A stretch of DNA of 64,000 nt from Mesotaenium endlicherianum. Taxonomy: Eukaryota > Streptophyta > Zygnematophyceae > Zygnematales > Mesotaeniaceae. The stretch spans positions 468,689 to 532,688 of the forward strand of contig WELA01009273.1 of the NCBI GenBank assembly GCA_009602735.1, read 5' to 3'. The notes under the pieces were generated by a model. That model was not told where the DNA came from, did no database searches, and saw nothing but the letters and a program-made list of their open reading frames with translations. Position 1 is the stretch's first letter. Each line of letters starts with the position of its first letter. This document shows, piece by piece, positions 13,089 through 25,000 of this stretch. The position numbers and the translations under genes were made by a program.

Positions 13089-14589
13089 GGTGGTATGTAA
13101 CACGTGTTGATGATGTGCTCGTGTGTATAATATGCTTCGTTGCTTGTACTTATCATTACAATCTGGCACATAGTCTATACATGATCTCAAATCTCTTAGT
13201 GGCCTTACGGATTTTGTCGCACACTGTGAGGCCTTTACACAGCTGTGACGACCTTCGACGGGTGAATCTTTGCAGCAGAATGCAACCCTTTGTAGCTGAT
13301 GCAATTACAGGCGTAAATGAGGCACAAAGTCTTCCATGTTGAGGAATCAAATATAACATTATCATGGCGTCGCCAAGTCATCAAACTTTTTTTGTCCTTT
13401 GGTGGTTAAATTGAGAAAACACTGCTCTTTAATACCGTAAAGCGTGACATTTGCTTTGTCTCCAGCCCTTACCTGTTAAAATATAGAAACTTTTGGTATT
13501 TGTCTTAATTTAATAACACACGTACCAATCATTCAGGTTGAAGTACAAGATTTTTACATAATTAGATGTCTCTTGGTTTGTACTTGGATAACAAAGTAGC
13601 AAAAGTCAACTTGTACAGCATGCACATGATCCGAACTTCTAACTTTGAAACGTCACTATTGTGGTGAATTTAATTTTGGTTGATGAGGATTAGGAAGCAA
13701 CTCCTCAAAGTGCAAGTCGAAAAACAATGCTCTGACATGTACCGGTATGAGGCGGAAGATACTCATTTGCACCATAATTTTTCTCAAACATTCACCCGGA
13801 ACTTTAAAGTGTCCTTACATGCACCTATCGTTGACATGTCCGAGAGTCCTCACTAGAGTCCTCATTAATTTGGTAATTATCTTTACTATAAACCTAGACA
13901 TGCCATATATTGCAACATCAACCACAAGATGGATATCAAAAGTATGAAGTTCACCATGTATGAGAAGGTGTAGAAACAAGACTAGCCTATAATACAGGAA
14001 GACAAGATGTGCAACGTTCATAACAATGTACATAAATTGATTTCAGATGGGTCGTATTATCGGTACTTATTGCTACGATTAAAAGTTGCGCCACACCTGA
14101 AACACATACTCACGCACCTCAATCCACAAGTACCTTAAACTTGTTGTAGCAAGAAGAACCACTACAGAAAAGTCTCAGAAGAAAGATGTATGCTGCATTT
14201 AAAAGGTTTCAAGGTTGTCGATCATGCGTGCAGCAAGATGCCGTGCGCCTTGTCCAATAACGCAGCGTTTGGGTTGATGATATGTGTTCCTTTGTGCGGC
14301 GGGCGCGCAGGTGCGCCGAGCGCTGTGGTTGCACCAAGTGGCACGTCCATGTCGACTTCATTTTCTAGGAGCCTTAGTTATGGGATACTCGCGTACTGGT
14401 CCGTGATCAATAACACCACATATTTTGACGTACTTTCAAAATACTCAAAATACGTGTCCAACAGTCAAAAAATGAATCTTCGGCGGTTTTAAAAATGTTA
14501 CAATCATATTATCACTTCCACCACCTTCATGTTGTCGCAAATTCAACTCTCTACCATTTGCGACCAACTGCGTTCAAGTTTCTAAACAA
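13089..14589. other. AT-richer intergenic stretch, no gene recognised
   Basis: Base composition becomes AT-rich directly after the PHD/CW/HA stop codon. Only short frames without motifs are present. It may be the worn edge of the transposon block that follows, but I cannot identify an LTR or a coding domain in it. Confidence 0.4.
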
Positions 14590-16800
14590 TTTGAAAGTTA
14601 TATACTGGATCGGATCCTTTCTATCGCGACCACCGGGAAGGTGTTCAGCATCATCAATCTGCGCCAAGGCTTCAACCAGATCCTTGTGAAAACAAAAGAT
14701 TGAGGTGAAACAACTTTTGGGCTCAAAGGGAATTATGGCAATGGACAATGATGCCTTTTGGGCTAAAAAATGCCTCTGCCATTTTTTAAAGGACTATGGA
14801 CAAGGTGCTGGAGGGGCTGGATTTTGCAAAGCCATATATTGATGGTATTGTGGTGTTTAGTGAGTCAGCCAAATAGCATCTCGAGCACTTGGAACAAGTG
14901 CTCTTGCGTCTGGAGATATTCCGAATGACCTTGCACTCTGCAAAGTGCAGGCTCTTTGAGACACACGTGCCTCATCTAGGACATGAGATTGGGAATTTGC
15001 AATGTTTCCTCGGGCTGTAAAGACTCGAGCTACCTACAAGATTCCTGCATCTGCGAATGTGTCTAAGCTAAGAGCCTTATTAGGGTTGAGCGGATAAATT
15101 TGTGAAGGACTACAGCAAAATTGCTGAGCCCTTGACAGAACTCCTGAGGATGTGCCTTTCTGGTGGACAGACGCCAAACAAAAGGCCATGAACGAGGTGC
15201 ATGAGAGATTGGTCGCAGCACCCATACTGCAAACACCCGACTATTCCAAGCCGTTCAACTTGCACATTGACTGGAGTCGTGTGGGGATTGGAGCAGTACT
15301 CACTCAGATCGCAAGTACCAAGTCCTAAAGAGGAGTATATAATTGCCTATGCTTCACATCCAACAACTGAGTTGGGAGCAATTACTCATCCTATGAAGGA
15401 GAGTAGCTGGCAATGGTGTGGGCTGTCGCACACTTTGGAAAGTATACGTGGGAAAGGCCTTTCACTCTCATTACCGATCACTCGCTATTGATTTAGCTGA
15501 TGAATGGAGATGTCTCTGGTAAACTGGCACGCTGGGCTCTCAAATTACGGGAGTACCAGATGGCAGTGGTGCACCAAGCAGGTGTACTAAATAATGATGC
15601 AGATGGGCTCAGTAGAAACTTTGATCCATCCTCAGGTGGCAAAACAAGCGCCCGAGAGGACAAAGATACGAGCTGCTTAGCAAAGTTGGTAGCCTGCCTA
15701 TCAGAAATGGCTGGCACAGCAGAGCCAAGTGAAATTGAGCCACTACTCCTGTTCAGTCATGAGGTCTGGAAAGATCAAGCCACTATGCTTTGGCTGGAAT
15801 TGGAATTCCCTTGGAAGGACTATCTCCAAGAGAGAGAGACCAAATATGCCATCGAGTAAAAAGGTTTTGCTAAAAACACAATAACTTTTTCAGAGTTGAA
15901 GAAAACGGACAAGAGAATTTGGTGCAAGAACCCGCCAAGCGACGAGCTTTAGTGCAGGAGATGCACAAAAATACGGGGCACTATGGTGTCCAAAAGACGT
16001 ATAGTCTTCTAGAGCCATCTTTTTGGTGGAGGGGCATGAAGTAGCAGTGCAAGGATGTGGTTAAAGCTTGTCAAAGTTGCGACCAACTTAAGGCTGGTTT
16101 CACACAACAGCACCCGCACTTGCAGCCCTTGCAAACATGGGCCTCGACTATCGTTGGAGCTGCGATCTAGCAAATAAGCTATCACTTTCCAAGCAAAATA
16201 GCAAGTACATCATAGTCATGATTGAGCATTTCTCTAAGTGGAAAAAAACTGTTTCTTTTATTGCCAAGAAAATTTGGGAACCGCGGAAGCGCTTCTCAAC
16301 AATGTGATTGTACGTCATGGAGCTCTAACAGAAGTGCTGACAGACCAAGGGTTTGAGTTTCAAGGGCTGCATCCTAGCAGCTCGTGGACATATGCTTCAT
16401 TAGTTATCGCACTACTTATAGAAATCATCCGCAAGCATATGGTCTAGCCGAGGGGATGGTGCAAATCATCAAAATAGCACTACGAAAGTCCTGTTTGGAA
16501 CATGACAAGCAAGAATGGGATTTGGATCTTGCCCCTATGGGCTACAGGTTTAACAAGCGGGCTGCATTGGCAAATACTCGCCATGCCAGATCTTGTTTGG
16601 AAGATGTCTAGTGGTGCGGCGTGCCTATCAACATTAAATTGGAAACTGAACAGGTTAAGAACCTAAACAGTGAGGATGATCTGTTAAGAGTCATTGTGTA
16701 TCGAAAGGCACTATTTGAGCGCAAGATGCCAGCTGCTCTGGACAAACTTGAAAATTGCCCAGAAGCAAGATACTCAGCCCTATGCCAAGACTAGGGATGC
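14590..16800 (+). mobile_element. Ty3/gypsy retrotransposon fossil, pol remnant
   Basis: Old, heavily broken pol fragment. Recognisable pieces in order are reverse transcriptase (VFSIINLRQGFNQI; MPFGLKNAS), the RNase H end (AVVHQAGVLNNDADGLSRN) and the integrase zinc region (NTGHYGVQKTYSL, VVKACQSC). Integrase-core-like segments follow up to about 16.6 kb. No LTRs, gag or chromodomain were found. Its reverse transcriptase differs clearly from those of the other gypsy elements here, so it is a separate family. Many breaks; an ancient insertion. Confidence 0.75.
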
Positions 16801-17136
16801 AAGCTATTGATGAGATTAAGGATTAATAGATGAATAGACGGTTTTATTCAATATTGGTTTAATACACATGTGACGGTCAAATTAACCATGAAGGTTCAAA
16901 CTTCACTTGACCAAAGCCCTAGACTGATGAAGTCAATTTTGAGGTTGATCTAGTGTCGAAGACTAAATCTAGACAAAGTACTCTCAAAATCTAGCTTCTA
17001 GACTTTAGCTAGTCAACAATCCAGTTTAGCAGCCATCTTCAAGATGTTCTGTATTCCAGTACGTCACTGGCTGCTGTAGTCTTTTCCATGGAAGAAAATT
17101 TGTTTCAAGAAGCTGAGCTTGTGACTGCTAATAGTA
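16801..17136. other. Stretch between two fossils, perhaps a worn copia LTR/leader
   Basis: AT-rich, with repeated short words such as TCTAGACT and TCAAG, lying directly before the copia gag-like region. The position fits a 5' LTR and leader, but with no second copy in the window and no clear TG...CA ends this cannot be shown. Confidence 0.25.
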
Positions 17137-19676
17137 GTGAAGAAGTCTTCAAATAAGAGTATGGCTAATCTAGTACTTCAAGCACAAAATGGCATTGGAG
17201 GTGGTGGCAGATCTCCTCGGGTCGTCAAGCATCTCAACCAACAGGTGGAGAAGCTGGCTGATACTGATGGACTCTCCATGTGGAAGTGTAAGATGGATCT
17301 TGTCATGAAAACAAACAAGTTGTGGAAACTTGTCAATAGTGCTGAAGAAAAGCCAGCAACTGCTGGTCAGCCCCAAGAAAAATGGGGATAAAAAGATGGG
17401 GAGGCAATAGCAAGTCTAGGGCTTGCACTGAGAGACAGTCAAATATCCCATATTTTAAACTGCACCACAAGCAAAGCAGTGTAGGACATGCTACACACCC
17501 TACATAACCACAAGGGATGTCAAGAGCATCTGCAAGTCCAAGAGCAGCTCATGTTCATTAAAAAGGAGCCTACAGATCCATGACCGCATATCAGGCTAGA
17601 GCGAACCAGCTTGCCCAGAAGCTAGTCACACTCCAAGAGCTAGTTCCTAACACATACCAGATTATGATATTATCTACTTGATGAGAGGACTTCTATCCGA
17701 CTATACAGCATACTTCATGTGACCTTCAAGCAAATGAGGAAAGCAGATCTGACTCTGAAGCATGTCCACAGTGCCCTTTTGCAAGAAGAAGAAAGGCTCA
17801 ATATTTGGCAGCCAAAGATGTGTTCCATGCCGATCCCAGAGATAAGGAAGACCTCGCCGACAGCTGGACCATCTCAAACACTGCAACTATTGTGACAAGA
17901 TAAGCCACACTTTGGCTGAGTGTTGGTATGCTCCTTCCGTAGATAAGAGCAAGAAGACTTCAGCAGGAAGAGAGAGTCCAGCTTCAGCGATAGAAGAGGA
18001 GATTCCAACCACAGGAGAGGAGATTCAGAATCCAACAGACAAGGAAGCTCTAGCTACAGAAGAGGAGAACCTAAGTCAAGCAGAAGAGAAGGCTCTAGTA
18101 ACACCAGACAAGGATCCCGAAACTATGGAAAAGGAAGGAGGGAGAGAACTAATCAGGCCAATTTTGTTGACAAAGATGATGAATCAGAATTTGACGACAG
18201 TCGAGAAAAACTCCTGGTAGCTCAAATTGGCCATGCTCTCTCTGCTACAATACCAATTGACAGGGCCAAGCTCATTGACTCTGGAGCTTTCTGTCACATG
18301 TCAAGGCACAAAAACTAGTTCAATACTTTTGAGCTTTTCCAAAAGCCTGTAGATGTCTACATAGGAGACAATTCCATTCTCAAAGCTACAGGAGTTGGTA
18401 GCATACACATCACTCTAGTTGCAAATGGCAGATCCATGAATTTGAACATTCAAGCTGTCTTTTGTGTTCTCAAGCTAGCTAAAAATATATTTAGTGTAGA
18501 AGGAGCAGACAAGCAAGGTTGCTCAATGCAGTTCATCCTAGACTCCATTTCCATCCTCAATCCCCAGCTGAAGCTCATAGGAGAAGGCATTCCAGCAGGC
18601 AATTTCTTCAAACTCAAAGTTGCAGATCAGTCCTATCCCAAGAGCAATGCCATAGTTCAGGCCATGGAGAAGCAGCATTCCAAAAGACATCCATCAGGCT
18701 CATAATGTCTCAGCAAACACTTGGCACTCTAGAGTCTAGACTGGGTCATATCTCTCAGACGTAACTTTCTACTCTGGTTAGAGAGCACGTGGTTGAAAAA
18801 GCTCATATCTTCCCTGAAGTCTGTGTGCATGCCAAACAGACTCGAGCTCCTTTTTTCTCCAGCCATGTCTCCACTTGAGCTTTTGTCCCTCTAGAGCTGG
18901 TTCATGATGATATTTGTGGGCCTATCTCCACTCCGTCTCTAGTGGAGCCCTCTACTTTGTGATATTTATAAGTGATGCTACAAATTACACCTGCACCTAC
19001 TTCATGCAAAAAATGAGTGAGGTCTATCGGAATTTTTAGCAATACAAAGCTTTGGTAGAAATTCAGTTTTCCAGGAAGATCAAGCGCTTGCGCAGTGACA
19101 ATGGCAATGAATATAAATCAAATTCTTTCCTGCAACTGTGTGCAAAAGCAGGTATCTACCAAGAAAGGACCATGTATCTATATTGGCTACAGTTAAATCA
19201 AAAAGATTACAAGTTTTACAATTCTCGTAGCAAGGAGGTCCTGCACAGTAGAGATTTCACCTTCGTAAATGAGCAGTCTCACTTGCCTTCCTCAGCTGCC
19301 ATGTCTTAGTGGTCAGCACCAAAGCAAGATATGGCAATCTTGTCCATAGGTTCCTAAGAGTACCTTGGGCCAGCTCCTATTCCAGCAATAGTAGAGCAGA
19401 TTCCAGGTACTTCTATTCATCCTTAGCGTGGTTCTTCAACAGGACAGGTAGCAGACAGCAGGCCATCAAAAGTTAGACAGACATTTACTAGGTTGGCAAA
19501 ATATCATTGCTACATGGCTGCAGGACACACGGAAAGAAATCCAACAACTCTGAAGAAAGCATTGAAAAGCTATGATGGAGCCAATTGGAAGAAGGCTGCA
19601 GATGCAAAAATTGCAATTTTGTAGGTAAATCATACCTAAGACCTCGTTCCTTACTACCAGGATGCCTCCTATTAAC
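17137..19676 (+). mobile_element. Ty1/copia retrotransposon fossil, truncated in reverse transcriptase
   Basis: Worn copia element with parts in copia order. A gag-like start (VEKLADTDGLSMWKCKMDLV) is followed by a zinc knuckle (CNYCDKISHTLAEC) near 17.9 kb. Next come a protease-like LIDSGAFCHMSRH near 18.3 kb, a pre-integrase LGHIS, and an integrase segment (IKRLRSDNGNEYKSNSF). The SRDFTF word typical of the copia integrase/RT linker follows, and then the beginning of reverse transcriptase. It stops near 19.68 kb, where minus-strand gypsy sequence (element A) begins. Many breaks. Protease before integrase before RT distinguishes Ty1/copia from Ty3/gypsy. Confidence 0.8.
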
Positions 19677-21262
19677 TTAGCAAGATTCAACTTCCCTGGT
19701 TTGTAGTCAATCTGGACTTGGAACTGCTCCAGCACCTGGCTCCAGCGGTTCTCCCTCCTCGACAGCTTGGACTTTTTCTGAAAGTGAGTCAGAGCTAGAT
19801 GATCTGTAACCACCTTAAAAGCTGTACCATGTAAGTATGCTCTCCACTGTTTGAGCACATGGATGATAGCAAGCAGCTCTTTATCATGCACAAAATAGTT
19901 AATTTCAGCTGGGTTGAATTTCATAGACTCATACAGCACAGGGTGCCATTCCTGCCGGACCTCACCATCCTTTGTGGTTTTGTCAGCAGGCTGCAACAAA
20001 ATAGCACCCATGGCAAAGTCAGAGGCATCAATAACCACCTGCACCGGTTTGCTAGGGTCATACACGGCTAGGACTGGGGCAGAACAAAGAGCATCTTTAA
20101 GGGTCTGGAAGGCAGCCTGCTGCCTTTCACCCCACACATACCCTATGTCTTTCTTAGTAAGGTCAGTCGGTTTACTGGCCTTTGTAGAATAATTTTCAAT
20201 GAATCTCCAGTAATAGTTAGCCAACCCAAGGAAGGATCTAACATCAGAGACAGACTGTGGTACTGGCCAGACCCTTATGGTCTGAACTTTCTTAGGATCC
20301 ACACTGATGCCTTCCTTACTGACAACGTGGCCTAAAAATTCAATACGTTCGTTCAAGAAATCATACTTGCTCATTTTAGCATATAACTGATTTCTTCTCA
20401 GGGTGCCCATGATTGCCCTTAAGTGTTCAGCATGCGTAGCTTCATCTTTAGAGAAAATTAAAATATCATCCAGGAAGATTTGCACAAACTTATCCAGGTA
20501 AGGTCTGAAAATGTCATTCATAGCACCGATGAAGGTTGCAGGAGCATTAGTTAGTCCAAATGGCATCACATTAAAATCATAGTGTCCATAACGTGTGCGG
20601 AAGGCAGTCTTGTATTCATCCCCCTTAGCAATTCTGATCCGATGATAACCACTCTTAAGATCTATCTTACTGAAAACTTTAGCACCAGACAGGGTATCAA
20701 GCAAAGCATACTTGTTCTTTATTGTAATTCTGTTAAAAGCTATGTAATCAACGCACATCTGCATACTTGCATCCTTTTCCGCAACAAATAAGATGGGTGC
20801 ACCATAAGGTGATTTACTGGGAGAAATATAACCATTTTCCTCAAGTTCTGCAATCTGTGTTTTCAACTCTTTGCTCTCCACATAAGACGAGCCATAAGTG
20901 CTTTGCCAAGGTGGCTGACTCCTAGGTAGTAAATCAATCCTTGGTCTACTTCTCTCTTAGGGGGTAGTCCTGAAGGCATATTAAAAACATCAGCATACTA
21001 AGCAACAATTTTTGCAGCAGTAGGGTGCTCTGGAGGGCTCACCTTTTTCTCAACCACTTCTTCAGGTTGAGGAGGTACCTCTCTTAGCAGCAGACATAGC
21101 ATTTTGTCTTCCTTCTGGTTCCAGCTTTTGACAAACTCCATCACATTCAGCAATTTGCATCCTTCTGGAAGCCTCTTCTTTTCTTTCATTTGCCATCCAT
21201 ACAGGACAAGAGGAAGAGCACTGGTGGGTGCCAAGTTAGTCTGGCCATCACTGGCTCGTCTC

Positions 21263-22193
21263 TGTGACGTTTCTGCTTTTCGAGAGGATCTTTTCTCGGT
21301 ATTCAAGGAATATTCAATTCAAGTGGAAGGAAAATCTTTATACTTGTGGAAATTGACGAATACTCGAAAGAGCGAAAGTGAAAACTAACGTAGAATGTGT
21401 GCTTGTGAGAGTTGCACTCACAATGACTCTGCAGGTATTTACCTGCACAACATGAGGCACTGGAGTGCTTCGAGTCACCACCTAGGGCACTGGTTCATGT
21501 TCAACGAAAACGGTTGAAGGAACGTGTCCCATTCGGCCAAATGCTCGAAACGCGCAGTTGGCCGTTTGGAGACTTTTCGACGGTTTCCGAAAAATCGTTT
21601 CGCGCCAAACGGGCGTTTTCGCGTTCTCGCGACTTTCCGAAAAAGTCGCGATTGATCGCAAAGTCGCGTAAATATGCTTTTGTCATGAACAGGTAGTTTA
21701 AAAAGCCACTTTGGCCAATCGGTTAGGTGTGAACGATTCAAACGAAAGTCGCGGGTTCGAATCCGCTCGGATTCAAAGCGACTTTGCATATTTCGTTTCG
21801 TTTGACTTCACGACTGTTTGTTCGTATTAATGATACGACAGTTTCTTCGTATTACGACTAGTCGTAATCCGAAATCTGTGATTGTCCATTTTTCGTAATA
21901 ATGACAATAGAACTAACTTAATCAAACAATGATTAGTTAAATCATCATCTCATAATTATTCAAAGTAACTTTAAGAATAATTATGTCGTACTTTTGCGAA
22001 GTAGTCGAATTACGTTACGACGCTTTTTGCAATAGTATCTCGGTCGTTTCGCCAATCGACCGGGAATTAATCGGCACACGTGTGTGGCGAATAATTCAAT
22101 GTGATGCAATCATTTATCAAATAACTTATGATAAATAGTATATTGTATTTTAGGTGATTGGGAAAACGTCCCAAAAAAGCTCAAATCGTTACA
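21263..22193. mobile_element. Solo LTR (931 bp) inserted in element A, 5-bp target duplication
   Basis: Starts TGTGACGTTTC and ends AAATCGTTACA, with the 5-bp duplication GTCTC on both sides (21258-21262 and 22194-22198). The interrupted sequence matches the uninterrupted relative in element B near 29965-29985. TG...CA ends and a 5-bp duplication are the marks of an LTR left by recombination. Its last roughly 290 bases recur at 34795-35085 inside element C. Orientation is uncertain; TGTAAC on the minus strand resembles many gypsy LTR starts. Confidence 0.8.
21712..21775 (+). other. tRNA-like relic (A-box and B-box words) inside the solo LTR
   Basis: TGGCCAATCGG at 21712-21722 resembles a Pol III A box. 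GGTTCGAATCC at 21754-21764 is a perfect B-box/T-loop word, about 31 bases later, as in tRNA genes. The T-arm stem is imperfect and I found no matching acceptor stem or clear anticodon arm, so this is not a working tRNA gene. It may be a remnant of a tRNA-derived SINE or a captured tRNA. Confidence 0.35.
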
Positions 22194-24282
22194 GTCTCAC
22201 TTTAACTGTACCTCTGCTCCAACACACTTCAGCTTGATGTCTGTTAAGCCAGGACTTGCCTAGCACAAGATCATAAAAGCCAGTGTTGAGTACCTCAAAT
22301 GTAAGCGTTTCGAATAGAACAGCAATGCCAGAACCTAACTGGACCTCAATAGGCTTGATTATAATTCCTCCCGGGATACTTGAGGCATCTCCAAAAAATA
22401 TTTTTCTATTCCCTTGGGTGACTGTAGGCAGACTTAGCCGCTTAACTAAGTCCTTATGGATAAAAGTATGTGACGTCCCTCCGTCAACAAATGCCCTCAC
22501 CTTCCTACCTGCAATCGTGTAATGTAGTAGGATAGGGGGGACTGTCTTTTCCTGACTTCCGCATTGTTCTCCTGACTTAGCAAAGAAATGTTGGACATCA
22601 GGTGGAACAAGATCCTCCATAGTGTGCACTCTCTGGAGGTCTATATTGCTGATCGTCTCCTTTATCTGGTTGTCAGGCATGCATAGTGAATCCAGTTAAA
22701 CAAGACCCATAATGCCTACTACGAGGGCAGCTAGTGACGACTCACTATCTCTAGCATCCTCACAGTCAGTAGACTGGATTATTGACTGTTGCTGTCTTTT
22801 AAAGGATGGCCCTTTCTCTCGACCTTCGGAAGGTGCTTGATTGGACACTGCTCTCTGAAGTGGCCCAATTGCTGGCAAAGGAAGCAAACAGACTTTGCTG
22901 AGGCTGGTCATGGCTTAGTCCTACCACCACCTCTTCCATAGCCACCTCAAGAGTAACCACCTCTCCCTCTAGATTGTATCGCATTATACTCATACTCGTA
23001 CTCATCACCCTGATCATCCTAAGCCTGGTCTCCTTCAATTGCATTGTAGGAACCGTGGGGCTTATTGACAATCTTAGACACCAAAGCATTACTTTGGCGC
23101 TTGTGATTGAATTGCTGCTGATCCCAGGCATCAGCGCCCTGGATCAAGTCAGCCACTTTCTCGTACTTCTTTTCAACAAAATGACCAGAGACTTCGGATT
23201 TTAAGCCATACTTGAAGTATGCTATCCTATACCGCTCTGGCAAGTCTGGCTGCTTCATCATGTTCTCCTGGAACTTCTGAGCAAACTCAGCAACTGAAGT
23301 GGTCTGCTTCAGTGTCAAGGAGATCATTGCATAGATAGCTTTCTCCTGCTGATAGATGACATCAAACTTCTCATGCAATTTCTCGACAAACTCTACCCAA
23401 GTAGGGTCACCGAGTTGCTGAGCCTTACGCTCGCCTTTCCAATACAGCCACCAGTCTGCTGCACTGCCTTTCAATAGAGCACCAGTGTGCCTGACCTTCT
23501 TGTAATCCTGCAGCTGTGGGAAGTTCTCCAGCCACTGCTCAACATGAGCGAGAAACTTGATTAGGTGATACTTTTTGCTTCCCTCAGGGTCATAGTCCTG
23601 GGGAGGTTTCGGCTTAGGCTTACTAGGCCCTCTGCCACCACCACCCGTGGTTTGAGAACCGAGTTGGTCTCTGTCCCGCAGCAGGGACATTATGATTCTT
23701 TTGTCCTCCTGTTGGGACTTATACATGCTCGATTGCATTTGCACAAATAATGCTCCCAAATCTACACTCTGAGGTGGGAGTCTAGCAAATGCAGCAGCAT
23801 CAGTGGCATCCAGTCGCTGAGTAGTATCCTCAACAGTCGCTCTCGCTCTTGCAGCAGCAATTCCTGCCGCATTCAGCCGGTCACAAATTTGACCCAGAGG
23901 CACATTGAGTTGTACAGCAGGAGATGGGTTCATAACATTGGCCCTTGGTGCCATAATTTCTTCGACAGTGCGCTCCTCCGCTGGCTGTCCTTCCCTCCTA
24001 TCTGTATCCTCAGCAGCTTTTGCTAATCGTTCAGCTTGCAATCTGACTCTTTCCTCTTCAGCCTGCTGTGCTGCGACCGCAGCAATAGCAGCTGCCTCAT
24101 CTGCCGCCTCTCTAGCTACAGTATCTGCAACTTCTTCAGAATAAGTACGGGTTCTCGCTACATGGCTTTCAGCCTGGTTTTTGACATTCTTGTTATCTTG
24201 GTTCTCCATGTCTCAAGAATTGCTAGTTTGAGACCTTGTCCTTACCATACAAAGAAGACTGCGATAACAGCTCCGATACCAT

Positions 24283-25000
24283 TGAAATGAATCTACTTAC
24301 CAAATAGGCAATTAACAATTAATGAAGATCTTTATATCAGCAAGTAATCTTTATGGTATTTTACGTTACTCGATTAAACAGCAAAAGACAACATACTAGC
24401 AGGGGACAATAGTCACAAGTCAAATGCAAGTAAACTAGCATCAATAATGCAATCAGTAAACTCATACATAAGCAAGGCTAGGAGGCAGTGCGTATCAATG
24501 GCTTCTCGCCTTGGATTCAAATCTCCCTCAGTTAGCTTTACAAGAGAGTTGGCCTCGTTTCCAAATGCCGAAATCGAGAACAATCCTAGCATATGTACAT
24601 GAAATGAGTTTACTGTTCAACGGTCAGTGCAATGGCACCACCTACCCGAGAGTTAACCACGCTGGCAGGACCTCGATTAACCAAATCCACCGCCATCTTC
24701 CATCATCACGAATTGCCATCTATCCTAGGGATGTCATCTGGCCATTCATCTAGCATACCATAGTTAGATGCATATCTAGGCAGTTTGTTGCTATTGTATA
24801 CGGAAGTCTGCTGGCTGTCAAAGAATGTGTCAGCAAGCTGACTTAAGTCAACTTCAGCCTGCTGCTCTCGGCTGAGTCATTAAACTGGTACTATAATATA
24901 GTCCAGAAGACTAGATATTAACTAAAATTTAGTAAGCTGAACTTATTTGATTATTATATTCAAATGAATATTATACCTACCAATAGACTGATTCATTACA
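24283..25000 (-). mobile_element. LTR shared by elements A (5' side) and B (3' side), 718 bp
   Basis: On the minus strand it begins TGTAATGAATCAG and ends TTCATTTCA, followed by the primer-binding-like site of element A. It is homologous along its length to 32113-32829, 32830-33487 and 45918-46658. It lies between the 3' end of B and the 5' end of A, so the two elements share it. By eye it differs from B's other LTR at roughly one position in eight. Confidence 0.85.

Larger units (their letters stand above)
19679..24282 (-). mobile_element. Ty3/gypsy element A, internal region, truncated in RNase H
   Basis: Read on the minus strand from 24282: a primer-binding-like site next to the LTR (TGGTATCGGAGC, close to the initiator-Met tRNA complement), gag (about 24209-22750), protease (about 22680-22190; FVDGGTSHTFIHK), then reverse transcriptase and RNase H (about 21300-19690; [21 protein letters not shown]). 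It ends inside RNase H at the junction with the copia fossil, so integrase and the 3' LTR are absent. A 931-bp solo LTR of another family interrupts it. Gag and RT-RNase H still read in long stretches, so it is less worn than the copia fossil; several breaks. Confidence 0.85.

Noticed and set aside
21712-21775. A working tRNA gene
   Set aside because: A-box and B-box words are present, but the T-arm stem is poor and no acceptor or anticodon stem can be drawn.
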